The notes beneath the pieces were generated by a model. That model was not told the DNA's origin, searched no databases, and saw only the letters and a program-made list of their open reading frames with translations. Of a DNA stretch of 64,000 bases, positions 11,749 through 25,035 are shown in pieces. How positions within the stretch are numbered: position 1 is the first letter of the stretch; each line of letters begins with the position of its first letter. Origin of the DNA: Rhytidiadelphus loreus (taxonomy: Eukaryota > Streptophyta > Bryopsida > Hypnales > Hylocomiaceae); the NCBI GenBank assembly GCA_947034895.1, contig OX344765.1, positions 26,541,001-26,605,000 on the forward strand, given 5' to 3'. The position numbers were made by a program, and so were the translations under genes.

Positions 11749-13227
11749 AAGAAGGTTAGTAAATAAAAGCTCAAATGTTCTTTGAATTTCAAGATGTTGC
11801 CTATTTACCTTCAAAAGTCCATAAAAAATGAAATTTCAACTTCTTCAAAAATTTAAGATGAAATAAAAAAAATATTTTTGGTGCTAAGTTTGTTTAATTA
11901 GTTGAGTTTATGTGCTAGTCTCTAAGTCTCATGCCAAAAAACCTCATTCTTGGCTCTTGCATTCCTTAGAGTTCAAGCAAATACAAATTTGGTTATACAT
12001 TGTTTTGACGGTGATTGGTATTAGCATATGAATGTATTGCAATACTAAAGATTACATACGAACCTATTTTCTCCCATAAATCTATTGCTATTAAAAGATG
12101 AATTAAGTGATTTTTTTTAACAATTAACAATAAAAAGGCCATATTCATTAAAATGAGACAAACGAGGAGACAAAATGGTCATTTTGAGAACTTAAGTCCC
12201 TTTTTGTCAAAGATAAGTTGTTGGAAGCAAAGATAAATATAGGCAATTCTATCACTTATTAGTAAAAATATTACATATGTTTTATTTCAAGAAAATTTGA
12301 AATGAACACCAAAATAAACGTGTGTTACTTTTTGAGAAGTCACAAACAATAAAAGAGATGAGAATGGAATTCCACATGAGAAATCTACAAGATGTATGGG
12401 ACATTTATAATAAAAGGTCTCTTTACATTGAAGAACATGAATTCACTTGAAAACCCATGTACATATGAAATCTTGGTAATTTTTATCCCGGTAATTCTAA
12501 TGATTGAATGTGTTAGTGTAAAAATATAAAGGCTATGTGCACATGGAGCACTTACCTATATTAAAAATTGTATATAAATGAATTTTTTTTATTAATAGTA
12601 ATAACTGCTATATGAAGTTTGACTGCTTTCTAAACAAAAATCACTCTGCTAACCATCGCTCTTAGTAAAAGAATTACTCTTCTCTGCCTCATTGGCTATC
12701 TCCAAGGCTTTCAACTTTGCTAATCTTCTACATATATCTTTGTGTTGAGGAATGCTTGAGCAATCTACTTTCATTACTGAAAGTATTGAACATTCCGATC
12801 ATCATTAATCCTTTCACCTCTCTTTTGTGCTTCCATTTGAGCTGCAGACTCTCCGAGTTTGAATGAAATCTAAAAACTCAAAGAGATGCCCTTGGTATCG
12901 GTCTATTCATAGTGCTTTTGTATGGATCGGTAGTTGGAGTCGATTGTGTGTAATTTGATGGCCGAAATTCTTGAAGAATTGTTCAGTGGAAAATACGTAC
13001 AACAAAAGGTGAAGATTTGCCCCCCGTGGTTTTAGAAAGGAGGGAGTCGGCAATTTGTACAAGGCTCAGGATTTGATGTGCACTACATGCACCTAATGGA
13101 ACATTTCTTTTACAATTCCTTCATAAAGAATATGTATTAAAGACATTGTTGCCGCTGTCAGATTTTTTTTTTTTGAAAATAAATAAATAAATAAATTTTA
13201 AGTCCTTAAAATGAGAAACAAAGTCAA

Positions 13228-13420
13228 TTTTTTTTTTTTTTTTTTTTTTCCGAAAAATCTGACCTGGCCGTCTCTCGACCAGGTCAGCACAGGCCGGGAA
13301 CAACGGATATCGGCGGTTCTCGGGGGGGGTTCGAGTTGGGAACTCGCAGCCCTCCCCAAGAGCCAAAACACATATAATGGTGATGCGCAATTGTTGGCGG
13401 CAACGAAACTCCATCTTTGA
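13228..13420 (-). repeat. Probable retrotransposon (SINE/LINE) 3' end with poly-A
   Basis: On the minus strand a GC-rich segment ends in a hairpin (GACCTGG ... CCAGGTC, 13261-13267 with 13279-13285, 11-nt loop), then a short linker and a run of 22 A (13228-13249 as T on the plus strand). This layout is typical of non-LTR retroelement tails. The segment stands out in GC content from the AT-rich flanks. Target-site duplications were not found. Confidence 0.45.
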
Positions 13421-15519
13421 GGTGAGGATCCATAACATGTCCTTCATCATCCGCATACAATTTCATGTGCAGAGTGTTTGGAGTTTATAGAGTTGACAAC
13501 CACAAACGCAATGGACTTGGGGTCGAGATAGTTATCTTCATCGGTGACAGCGAGCAAATTGGGGTCCTTATTGGTCTCCGACTAGATAGGCTCTCCACTA
13601 TACCTTCCTCTACATTTCCCTTTGAGAAGTCGATGGCTACTGAAGTTACATCCATAGTAGAATTGAGAAGGTAAGGCCTAGAATAGGAAGATGATACAAA
13701 GCTCCCTCTATTTGAGTCGGACATCTTTGAAGTGTAAGCTCCCATTTTGTCACCTAGGACTCACTCGAGTTTTTTTTTTTTTCATTTGTTAGTATTTTGA
13801 GTGTAGCTTATTATACAAAAAGCCCTAAAAAGAGTGTAAAACCAAAATAGGTATGTCACATACCAATATAACATTTGTTCTCAAGTAGAGTATTTTTCCT
13901 TAGTTACAACCAAATCTTGCATGTAAATAGGCTAAAAACTTACAAATTGTACATAGTAAGTGTGTTTAAGTAGAAATCGTCCTATTGTCTAAACTTGAGG
14001 TGCATGTGACATATATTGTCTAAATTGATCAAGGGAACTATGTGAGGATCCTAAAGTAGATTCTCAAAGAGAATTTCTATTTTTTCCATTCCATCAATGA
14101 AATAGTATAAACTCCAATTGTTAGCCTATAGGTGAAGAAAACTCAAGACAGGCTAGTGAAGGGCATCTAAAATTAAATTATGGTGAATCGAGGTGAGAAT
14201 CATGCCAAAAGTCCAATGGTACAATCAATGTGCCAAGACTCTCTTTCGTTTAGAAGATTCCTTGTTCACTATAAGTTAAAGGAGATTGCGGGATTTGATT
14301 TGATTTTTGAAAGGTGCAAGGTAAAAAATATATAAACTTGCACATCTTTTGTGGAATTCCATAAAAGGTTCCATAAAAAGTTTTATAATTTTCTAATAAT
14401 GAGAAGGTATTCTTCTATACAATCAATCACCAAATTTTACAATGAAAAATTCATGGAAATTACTCGGGATGTAGTACATCTTACTAAAAATTAGCATAGC
14501 TTCTTTTATATTAATAATAAATTGCAACAAGTTTAAAGACATTCCGATAACCAAAAGTATTTGAACCAACAAGATTATTTAGAACTGGTGAAATTAAAGA
14601 AAGTTTGAGAAGTTGACCGGTGTTCTAGGGCATATGAAATTACAATGGTGTTAAAGCGAGTTTTTTTTATTCCTTTATACCTACTAAAGAGCTTAGGCTA
14701 GTCACTTTTTAGAGAAAAATTGAACTCCAATAGTTGGATTTTTTATCTTGTTTTGGTTTTAAATTGAAGCTAGGATTCTTTGAGTTTTGGACGTAGGAAA
14801 AATGGGTGGAATACGTTCATCCTAAAAATGGATTTTTGAAGTCAATGGCGCAATCCATTTGTGATTTGGAGTTAATCTCAAAAAGTTAGAGTTTTGGACT
14901 AGTGTAGAAAGTTAAAAATAAGAAAATTAGGATAAAAATCTTAAGTGATAAGATTACCGTTAGGAGATGAGGGGGAAGGTGCTCTTGGAAGAGTATTTAA
15001 GGTCAACCCTTCTCCTCTCAAATCACCCTTTGGCTCATTTTTGAACCCCTTTGTAGCCATTTAGTAGCGCTTGTTTTCCATTGAGTTAATTTATTTGGAT
15101 TTTGGCCATTTTTGAACCAAATTATTTGATTGGTGTTTTTAGGAGCCTTTTGTGCTCCATTGTTATCGTTGGAGTTTTCTTTGAAGGACTTGGATTCCCT
15201 TCAACGTTTGCTAGTATCTACAAGTGTTGCAATATGTTGTACTAACTTGTATTGAGTTTTGTAAAGTTGTCTTTAAGTTTATTTTTTGTCGTACTAATCC
15301 TAGAGCTTACCCCCCATCATACCTTGGTGATGCCACTTTGGAGGACGTCTAGTGCATATTTTTTAACAAATTTGTACTACTAACTTATTTGTGCACTAAC
15401 TTGTATGACTATGTGGTTTTTAGTTCGTACTAACAATTTGTGTTCTAACGTGTGTGTAGCGTTTTGTTATGTTCTATTAATTTTGGCTTGAGAAACTTAT
15501 GTTTTGGGCCTTGAGTTTG

Positions 15520-15960
15520 ACTCCATGGCGAAGCTTTAACTTCATGGGTATAAATTTGGAGAGAATTTAGTGTGTTTTTAAACCACATACTTTGTGAGAA
15601 TAGATTTGGAGAGAAATTAGTGTGTTTTTAGAACCACAACAAAGTCTTGACTTCCCTAGTTTTGAAGTTAGTTACATTCATTTAAAATTTTCTAACTTAT
15701 GGCGAAGCTTTGAACTTAGACATTATAGAATTATTAGAATTTGAAAAGTGGTTAAAGAGACGGCAAAGCTTTGACTTAAAAGTATCTAGATACTTGGCAA
15801 TCATCCACAAAACGGCAAAGCTTTGACTATAAGAGGTTTGGAAGCAAAACTCTTCAAAATTGTGATAGTTGCCAAAATACCCAAGTTCAAACATAGTGAT
15901 AGTTGCCAAAACAAAACTAGAATACAAATTAATGAAGAAAGGAGGGAGATTAGAGAGACT
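15520..15960 (+). repeat. Cluster of degenerate GGC(A/G)AAGCTTTGACTT motifs
   Basis: The motif GGC(A/G)AAGCTTTGA recurs at irregular steps of about 50-65 bp (near 15527, 15700, 15762, 15813). It is mixed with a local duplication of GGAGAGAA(A/T)TTAGTGTGTTTTTA (15558-15645) and of GTGATAGTTGCCAAAA (15861-15920). It resembles a decayed minisatellite without coding capacity. Confidence 0.5.
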
Positions 15961-17489
15961 TCAAAGCTCAATTAGAAGCTAGAAACTTGCAAATAGTTCA
16001 AATAGAAGTAATTTCCCTCGATTTTGCTACTACATGAACCTTTCAAATGTTTAGAAATCAAGAAGAAGAATGAAGAGATGTTTGAAAAATGGGAGAGTTT
16101 GGAAAGAACTTTGGTCTCATTAGAAAGAAAATCTTGACAATAAAAAAAAATGCCGAAATTGTCAAATTAATGACAAAAAATTCTATTGTAGTCAAAGTCA
16201 ACTAATAGAAAAAAAATCAAGGTAGGATTGAATAGTCTTAAAAGTCAAGAGGGAAGTTAGAAGAAAGAGTTTACAAGGAGAGAAGGATTAGTAGATACAT
16301 TGATAAGTCTTTTGGTACATAGAAAGTAAGAAAAGCAAAGTGTCCAAAGTCAAGAAATTCAAAACAAGTTGCTAAATTGTCCAGATTCTAGAATTAAATT
16401 ATTTTGGCACTATGGTGTTGACTCTGACTTGAGTGTCAATAGATTACTATTTATTTTTTTGTCAATTTTTTTTCTTTTATCTTGATTTGAATTTTACCCC
16501 AAAAATGATATTTTCAGAATTTCATCACAACTGATATAATGAAGCTTATAAAATCTAGTTTCTACTTCAATTCAAAGTAGAAAGTAAACTTAGCTAACTT
16601 CATTTTGTTGGTTGAGCTTTCAAAAAATGTCATTATTGCCAAAAGTGGTTGACCGGTCAAGTTTTAGATTTAGAGCAAGGGGGAACAAATTGCCAAAATA
16701 CATTAAAAAAAACATCTTTTATAATCCAATTTCTTAGCATTTTTTTTTAAAAGAGTTCAATAACACCTTAGTCTATGAGAAAATTTTGACCAACATCTAG
16801 TGCAAAAACACATCCAAATTTAAGAATCCTAAAAAATATTCAATGAAAAAACATAGTTCATCATCCTTTCTTCATTTGAAATCATCCAAACACCACCTTG
16901 TGACTCCATGGTCTTTCAAAGGTTTGCCTATATATACAAAACAAGTTGGATTGTAATCTACACTTCCTTAATTTTTACTAATTCCAAACTTGATGAAAAA
17001 TTAACAAAAAACCCTAGTACAATCTTCATTATTTCTAATCCCTAACTAGTAAAAAATTTGGCCCCCGCCCATCGCTCAATCAAACATATGCTAAAATGCT
17101 AACATATTTTAGTTTTGCACTTCTTGAAACTAAAATATATTATTAAAAGGTGTCAATGTGTTATTTGTCACACAAGTGAATGAAGTTACTAAACTACATT
17201 ATATTCCCCTCATTCTTTAAAATAGTTCACCCTATCTTACAGAAATGGGGCCCTTGTCGAAAATAGGTTGTATACCTTATTCCATCTTTTTTATACATTC
17301 CCTAGAATTTAGAATTTGGTGAGAGAACAGTTGACATGTTATTAATTTTGAAACAACGCCAAGGACACCAAGTATATGATGAATGAATTTCTCTATTATT
17401 GTAGAATTAGAGAATGCACCTACTGATCCAAAAAGTGAATCATATTTGAGTGAGTACCTATAACTGAGACGTTGTCCGATTTCTAGAGT

Positions 17490-17711
17490 TAACTTTTAAA
17501 CAATGCAACGAATGTTTATTGTTCAATGGATGACAAAGAATCATTCTATATAAGACAAAAGTACAGATGATCATCCTTAGAATTTTGTGTAGAAAGAGAA
17601 GATCTTATTTAGAAGTTTGACCTTCAATGAGTGCTCTTGAATTTTTTTTATGGAAATGATTCAAACGGTACCCCAAAGGATGATTTCCAGGGTGACCAGC
17701 CAGCCCGTCCT
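17490..17711 (+). repeat. ~200-bp dispersed repeat, copy 1 (upstream of MCD gene)
   Basis: Shares CAATGGATGACAAAGAATC, ACAAAAGT, TCATCCT, a TTTGACCTCCAAT-like block and GGATGATTTCCA(T/G)GGTGAC with copies at 24395-24580 and 24605-24815 and an inverted copy at 24830-25035. The copies flank the malonyl-CoA decarboxylase gene on both sides. Confidence 0.75.
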
Positions 17712-18030
17712 TCAAGAGGTTTGGGTGTGCTCAACACCCGATACCCGTTCTGATACCTGGACTCTATGGGTTGAGGTAGACACCCTGGCGATTCGTCCTT
17801 TCGAAAATGGAGTACAGGTAACCAGAATCGTCAGTTTTCTACTGAATTTCCCGCGGAAGCTTCGATTGCCCATGAAAAGCTGTTGAATGCCGCCGCCCTC
17901 TACCCAAACCAAAAAGAATTTGAGCTTCGATGCTGCATTTTATATTTTTCTAGGCCAAAAATGATCAACTAAGCAGCTTGCTCGTGTGTTGCAACAAGTA
18001 CCTTTGTTTCACTTTCTTTTTGGAGCATGG

Positions 18031-21000
18031 ATGCACACGACTAGGGCTGTTCCAATGAGAGTGATGATGAGGCTGCGTCTTGGAGGGGTTGGATTCCGAT
18101 TCAAGGGCGCTGCAGGAGCTCTTGCCAAGGTGGGTTTACGAGATGTTGAATTCTCAATTTCAATGAACTCTGCTGGGCGTTACTGTATTTATTTATTTAT
18201 TTATTTTTCGATTGAGCTCCCAATTTTGAGTATATATACTATATTAGAGATGCTAGACTGTTAAAATATTCTTCTTAGTTCATCAAGGAGGATTTGAACG
18301 CACCAAACACTGCATTATTTGGATACCATATGCAAAAGTTATAAGCAATCCAAGTTTCTCTGGTAGATGATCTGAAATTGACACAGAGATGCTGGGGTGG
18401 TGTGCATTCTCAAAATCACTATGTACTCGTTGTACAGGATTATGGAGTGTCGCATTTTGGTTGGTGTCGAAATTAGGTGTTAATTTGTTGGAAGGGAATT
18501 GAAATTTGATCTGATGTTGGTTTTCTTGGAGATTCCAGCACAGTGAGCTCGGGAAGCAGCCGTTCATGGAGCAAATGGATCAAGGGCCTGTGGAACCTGC
18601 ACCGAAATCGGCACCTGCTATGCTGGATCCCAGGCATTCGGAGAGGTACAATTCCTTTGAATTTCATTTGGTAATATGGTGAGGCAATTGCAATGCTTTG
18701 TAGGGGGGTATGGTAGATCCGTGGAAGAACTTTTAGGTCATTGCTATTATATTTGGTCACAGCCAATATATTACTTGGTATGTCCAAATGATCTCAATTG
18801 CCTTCTCACCGTTCACATCCTTAGCTCCACTTAAAAGTACAGGATACTCTTTCCGCTACTTTAAGCAATTTAACCAATATGTTAAGAGTGCTCTTTTATT
18901 GTGAGATCTCTATGATGCTGTGGAGGGATCACTTTGGGTACAAGCCCGAACTCTCTTTTGGTCAGATAATTATCACTATGTATGAATTTCTTATGCAATC
19001 ATTCAAAGTGAGAGTTTGTAGACCACTGTTGTTAGATTACCCCATTTCCATTCAAGGATCTGTGGTCATAGACGTTTAGCCGAGCCTTGCTACAACCAAC
19101 TAGCTAATTGGAGGCTAACCAAGGGAATTGGAAGAGATGAGGTGGTGTTGGTAACTGGGGTCAGTCAATAGGAGACGGGATGAGGTCCTTAACGGGTTTA
19201 GTATCTTCCACTTTGCATTATATTTGGTCACAATATTTGTATTCTGTCTCTTTCCTTGGTATATCTAAATGAGCTCAGTGCCTTCTCGCCTTAGCTTCAC
19301 TTAGTTCACTATTTACTGGAATTCAGGTAGTTATGGGGTGCCTGTACATTTATCTGCTACTCATAAACCCCTGAAGTAGATCAGGGTTTCAGTGCTCTTT
19401 CTCTAGGGTTTCCTACTTCGAGTCTCTGCAAAAAAAATACACGAGAGGACAAAGCTTGCAGTCATTCCTTGTTTACATTCTTTTTACTTCTTTTCAGTTC
19501 ATTGCTTGATATGTGGGTGCTTGTTGATGTAGGCTTCTGAAGAAAGTAAGCATGCTCATGCATGAGGCTGTTCACATGAGAAACTCAAGTCTTCCAAACG
19601 CAACTCTACGTCAACTGCGGGAGGTATAACAGATGCCACACAGCTTGTACTCCAAATATGACATCAAGTAATGGGCATGACTTGTTTATCAAGAACACTT
19701 CCTGCAAATGTCAAATAGTATGAAGTACATGTCATTTTGACAGTACACAACTGAGCATGACTTCAGTGGCCCATCTCCTGACTTCAACAGGATTATTTGA
19801 GATTGAACACGGATTATCGGCAAAGAGCTTTAATTGTTCTTGGGACTCAGTTTGGAGTCGATCGAGAGAGGGTGAAAGGGCTCATTCAGCACTATATGAG
19901 CTTGAAGCCTGGTAGGACTCTCATATTTATGAGCTCCTTTGATATGTTTGGGTTTAGCCCAATTTCTTTGTCATTGTATTGGGAATGATACCTGTTCTAG
20001 ATGCATATACTAAAATGCCAATCGGCTGTGGAATTTGGTGGTAGTTGACAGTATTGAAGAAAGAAGTGAGGAAGTATCAAGTGACAGCGGATCAGAAGCT
20101 GCGCACTATCGCACCGAGCGGGATTTACGAGCTGCCCTCATTCCCCTATCATCACGATTATTTGAGCAAATGAATGGTCAGGTTGGCGGCCTCAAATTTC
20201 TAGTGGATCTTCGTGCGGACCTGAAGACTACCTTAAAGTACGATTTATTTTCACCAATAAATTTTCGCCTTGTTTGTTTGAAGGTTGAACTAGTCTCTTT
20301 GGTAAGAGAACTAACGAAATATTCGTTGTTGCATGTGGAACAGGGAGAACAACCTAGCATCACTTCGAGCTCTGGATGCTGATTTGCAGGGTCTGTTCGC
20401 TACTTGGCTTAGTCCAGCATGCCTTGAGTTGCATCGCATGACTTGGAATGATTCCGCCTGTTTACTGGAGAAGATTGTGACCTACGAGGTATTTTGCAAT
20501 TCCGTTTTCCCTATTCTTCGCTTCTGAATCAGAGTTGCGATATTGTGTTTCCTTCTTAGCACTAAAAAAAGCCATATCTGTAGATGGAGTATAAGATAAA
20601 TAGGTTCAAAGAGAAGTTGCACAAATAGGTCGTGATATGCTGAATGTTGGCTGCAGGCTGTACATCCGATCACGAACCTCTACGATCTGAAGCGGCGGCT
20701 AGGAACTGGACGGAGATGCTTTGGCTATTTCCATCCTGCCATGCCTGGTAAAGATTTCATTTATAGCCTGTATGTTTCTTTTCAAGCAAGGTGAGAGAGA
20801 GGTGGAGTAGCAGTTTGCCAACTGTCAGCTTCTTTAGGCATGGTTTTTAGATGCACAGGCAATACCTCGTTAACTATCTCTTTTATTGGATTATTGCTAC
20901 TCACAGGTGAACCTCTGGTTTTCATCGAAGTTGCCCTGACCAAGGGTATTGAAAGCTCAGTTCAGGTATTTCTCACAATTTTTATACGGCTAGGATAAGC

Positions 21001-23408
21001 TATTTCAGTAAATCCAATTTTGGCTGAGCTTAAGTGGGAATGTGATGAACGGTCTTGCTATGCAGAAAGTTCTTTTTGGTGAACCCCCGTGTGACGAAAC
21101 AGAAGCAACGAGTGCACTCTTTTATTCAATTACTAGCACCCAGGTATTGCTTGCCTTTCTTTTGTCAGAAATAGTGTCTATAGACCAAGGCTTCCTTTAC
21201 TCAGAAGTTTGTATATTTTTATGTGCTAGTTAATGTTCAAGGGATGGATCTAATAGCACTGCCTGTTTGCACTGGGCAGCCGGGACTCAAAGGTATCGAG
21301 CTCGGGAACTTCCTAATAAAGCGTGTTTTACATCTACTTCGGCAAGAGATGCCCGAGGTTCAGGTGTGCATCTTCCTGAGTCAATGGTTGCTCGGTTTTG
21401 CTCATGAATTGCATAAGCTATTCAAGTTGCAGGCAGTAAGAATTAAGATGCATATCAATTGAATTTAAAAGGACTTTACCATGGTTTTGAATTACATCCA
21501 ATGGTTCTAATTGAATTTGCATTCTCACTTTACCTGAACTGAATGCTGCAAAGTTGACGCCATCTGATTTGCAAGCATTCATATTCTCATATTATCGTCT
21601 GCACTTTCTGCAGACCTTTGTAACTCTTAGCCCTATTCCGGGCTTCATGAAATGGTTACTTGCAAAATTGGCCACGCAATGTAAGCTCATTGAGGAATCC
21701 AAGGACCAGTCTGAGATCCACAAATTGAGAGAAGATTTACTTCGTCCAGAAGAAGAAGAAAGGTTGGAGGTTTGCAGGTTTGTCTTACCACGTCTCTCGT
21801 TGGAATATTGAAGTTTTGATCAAGAGAATTTCTGACAATCTACATGGTTTATAAAATAATTTGTCGGTGGTGAACCTCGAAAAGGCATGATTTAGTGGTG
21901 GAGTTCCTTACAGCTGAATTTTTTTTTGTAACTGGAAGGTACGGTGAAAAATCAGATGGAGCTGTCGCCTTTATGTATGAGGTCTTATCATCTGAGAAAC
22001 ATGAATGGGCCAGCTCAGAGAAGTTGGTAGGGGCTTTGCGCCCACCTCTTCTCCGATTGTGCGCTCGGTAAGCATCTTTCTCCTTTACACTTGGTCAATT
22101 TGCAGGAACACTCTTGATTTGCACGTTTAGTTTGAACGTGGCTCTCTGTTGTTTTGTTCTTCCAGGTACGTACTTCAGGAGAAGAAGCGCGGTGCTGCAT
22201 TAGATCCTGTGACCAATTTCCATGTTCGCAATGGAGCAGTAAGTTTCTTTCTGACCGTAGTAGTTTTTTTGACAACGAATACATCTCCTCGTGGCAGAGA
22301 TCTTTTGGGTGACTTTAGTTTTGTCATTAGACGTTGGTAATGAAGGTTGTTCGTGACATTCTATAGCAGTGTTGACTATCCACCCTTTTCATTGTAGTTG
22401 CACTAGGATTGGCAGTAACTATACTTGCCTACAGTTGTCGGCTAAGTACCAATGCTTTCATTCTTTAATACAAGATGTTTCTAGAGCAGTGTTGACCACC
22501 ACCCTCTTTACTGTAATTGGAAGTGCACTCTGGTTGGCAGTAATTACATTTGCCAACAATATCTGGATGACTATCAATGCTGTTAATCTTGAACTTCAGA
22601 TGTAAGTTGATTTGTGTTAAGTTAGAGAAAGTAGATGTCTGGGGATCAGCGCATTTGAGCCCATGGTGTTAGCAGCTCCTTTCAAGAAGGTTGTGACAAC
22701 GGGGCACTGGTTCCATTAATGGTTGGAATTTTTTTGCAGAGTGTGGAACAATTAAACTGGATGGGAGACACTTCTTCGAAAGGTCTCGATGCTAGTGCAG
22801 GGCTCATGGTTAATTACCGTTACAGGTACGAAATCCACACCACTCATTCTATTTAGTGTCGTCTATGATTAATGTAACACCAACATTGCGTTCCATATAG
22901 TGAATGTGATTTAAAATTAATAAATAGTGTACCATCTAGAAGCTTTCGACTGAATTGTCACCCAATTGACAAGGGGTCCATTCACAAGTGGCGAACACAA
23001 GATCCAAATCTCAGTAAATGCTGTTTCAATCTTATTAATAGGAACACTAAAATGTGGTGTTCAAGTTAGCATTAGATCAACAAAATAGTGTATCACATAT
23101 TGAATAGAATGAATGGTTTACTGATCAACTCTTGAACTCCAAGCAGATCCTGGGTTCTGCAGGCGTTACAATGAACTCACTTGACTAATCACCACTCTCT
23201 AGGTTTTGGGTGATCTATCTTCAATGGCGGTATTTTCCTCAGCTGTCACTTCCACATTGCTAAAAGTTAGTGCTCTGTGATAACGTGTCTGCACAGGCTG
23301 GAGGATATTGAGGCCAACAATCAGGCATATCTCAACCGTCGTGTGATCCCTGCTTCTCCTGCTGTGCTGGGATTGTTGCAACTGGGAACAGATTTTCAAC
23401 AAGGGTAA
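18031..23408 (+). CDS. MCD: Malonyl-CoA decarboxylase
   Basis: Converts malonyl-CoA to acetyl-CoA and CO2. Fifteen exons give 543 residues: 18031-18129, 18539-18645, 19533-19623, 19791-19911, 20045-20237, 20344-20488, 20657-20747, 20907-20965, 21066-21143, 21280-21363, 21614-21777, 21939-22067, 22166-22238, 22740-22825, 23297-23408. All introns are GT-AG and the phases agree. The catalytic domain shows LSPIPGF (Ser362) and NFHVRNGA (His473), matching the Ser-His pair of the human enzyme, then LNWMGD and GLMVNYRY. The leader MHTTRAVPMRVMMRLRLGG is Arg-rich with no acidic residue, so a mitochondrial location is likely. The C-terminus ends DFQQG, without the peroxisomal SKL of the animal enzyme. 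An upstream in-frame ATG at 17986 would add 15 hydrophobic residues. The gene converges with the malonyl-CoA synthetase gene 5.1 kb away. Confidence 0.97.
18742..19310 (+). repeat. Duplicated segment within MCD intron 2
   Basis: ATTATATTTGGTCACA ... TTGGTAT(A/G)TC(T/C)AAATGA(G/T)CTCA ... GCCTTCTC occurs at about 18746-18835 and again at about 19217-19303, in the same orientation within one intron. This is non-coding local duplication. Confidence 0.6.
22363..22600 (+). repeat. Two tandem ~120-bp units in MCD intron 13
   Basis: GCAGTGTTGAC, ATTGGCAGTAA(C/T)TA and CTTGCC-like blocks repeat once with a 120-bp step inside the intron 22239-22739. The units are diverged. Confidence 0.6.
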
Positions 23409-24394
23409 TTCTAGGAATTATATTCCAGTACTCCTTGACTTTTTGGTCTGCATTTGGTGGATTCATTGAATACGTTCTAGCACTATCCTGCTTATTAGAA
23501 TCTGTGAATTTGAAATCCATTATTTACATGGACGTCATTACATGATCTTGTCAGATATGGTTTAGGGATAGGGTATTACATTGTAGGGAAAGAGACTTCA
23601 TCATAATTGAGCTTTGTCAGAAATGTTATTCCTTCAGTCGAAACATTGGTTTCCAAATGAGGCCTCATGGTTTTTAGAAGATTTGCATTGGTCATATGAA
23701 GACTTCCCTTTTATTTAATTCTATGTATGTATGTTTTGATGAACACATGCATTGCAGCTGTCAGACACTTAAAATTTGACAAACTTAAATGGGGGAACCA
23801 AAACTGAGGCATCATGTAACTTAGTCACTAAGTATGTCAAACATGCATTTTGAATGAAGGAGTGCCTAACATGTCTTGGCTGCTAATTATTTTCTCCATG
23901 TTAATCAAATGAATAAGGTACTTTTATCTCTATGAACCGAAAAAATATCCCATTATCATTGTTGAACAATGGTATGTCTAATGGTATGTCTAAGTTATGC
24001 TTTTCACAATATGATCAATAAATTTGTGTCAAAAGTTTTAAATGAAAGTGAATAAACTTATTTTCTGAAGAAGGTAGAAGAGATTGAATTTGGTCCAAAC
24101 TATTTATCCTTGTTTATTCAAACTCAAGATAATAAGATCATTATTAAAAATATCTTAATAAACAAGCACCAACATTACAAAAGGCTTTGTCCCTATTGTA
24201 GTGCTTCACTTTTAGACTCATACTTTAGGTAAGGTTCTTCTCATTCAACCTTCTTCACATATAGCTTTAGTAAAATGCAAATCCTCCTCCCTTTTATCCA
24301 TAGCCAATAATTACGAGTCCCTCTAAAATATTTATAGCATTAATTCATGTAAAGCATTCTTTTTTCTTTCCATTAACCCTAAAAGGACCCTGTA

Positions 24395-24580
24395 GATACT
24401 AAGTGTTTGATGGATGACAAAGAATCCTTGTATGTATGATATAAATACACATGTTCATCTTTGGTATTTTGTGTAAAAAAGGGAGATCTTGTTCTTTAAT
24501 TTTTCTTTAATTTGACCTCCAATTAATACACACAATATGAAAAAGGATGATTTCCATGGTGACTAGCCCATCCTTCTAGG
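24395..24580 (+). repeat. ~200-bp dispersed repeat, copy 2
   Basis: Direct copy of the 17490-17711 repeat: GATGGATGACAAAGAATCC, a TTTTGTGTA block and GGATGATTTCCATGGTGAC occur in the same order. Confidence 0.7.
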
Positions 24581-24604
24581 ATTAATACATTATATGACTT
24601 TTCT

Positions 24605-25035
24605 TTAACCTTTAAATGGTGATGAGGATGTTTGGTGTCCAATGGATGATAAAGAATCCTTCTAGTAGGACAAAAGTGCAACTATTCATCCTCAAATTTT
24701 TGTTATGAAAAGGGGAAGTCTTTTACAATAGTTTGACTTCCAATGAATGCTTGCATTTTTTTTTAAGTGAATGATTCACAAGGAATGATTTCCATGGTCA
24801 TTAGTCTGTCCTTTAACCCTTAAACGACGAGTTGGTCACCATAGAAATCAACTATTTTAAAACTGTGTGAATTGTTGGCTTAAAAAAATGCAAAAGCCAA
24901 CAATTAATTCAAACTATTGTAGAAGACATTCCTTTTTCACCAAAAATTGGGAGGATGAATAGTTGCACTTTTGTCCTACATGGAGAGATTCTTTGTCATT
25001 CATTGGCCAGAAAACATCCTCAACATTGTTTATGG
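24605..25035. repeat. Inverted pair of the ~200-bp repeat (foldback), copies 3 and 4
   Basis: 24605-24815 is a direct copy. 24830-25035 is the reverse complement of the same element, sharing AGGACAAAAGTGCAACTATT and CTACAATAGTTTGA. Transcription would give a foldback with arms of about 190 bp. The right arm also holds its own perfect 12-bp hairpin (24870-24881 with 24894-24905, 12-nt loop). Arms differ by many substitutions, so they are not recent. Confidence 0.75.

Larger units (their letters stand above)
9326..17489. other. 8-kb gene desert
   Basis: AT-rich DNA with no ORF I can tie to a protein family. It holds dispersed repeats (10224-10300, 10827-11748), a T-run with a GC-rich hairpin (13228-13420) and a set of degenerate motif repeats (15520-15960). 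Short open frames at 13284-13745 on both strands show no domain. Confidence 0.75.

Noticed and set aside
13320..13345. tRNA-type B box (GGTTCGAGTTGGG)
   Set aside because: No A box at proper spacing, no cloverleaf, and the segment is better read as a minus-strand retroelement tail.
17650..17886. ORF as an upstream exon of malonyl-CoA decarboxylase
   Set aside because: Its start lies in a dispersed repeat and its product shows no MCD similarity; a good leader start exists at 18031.
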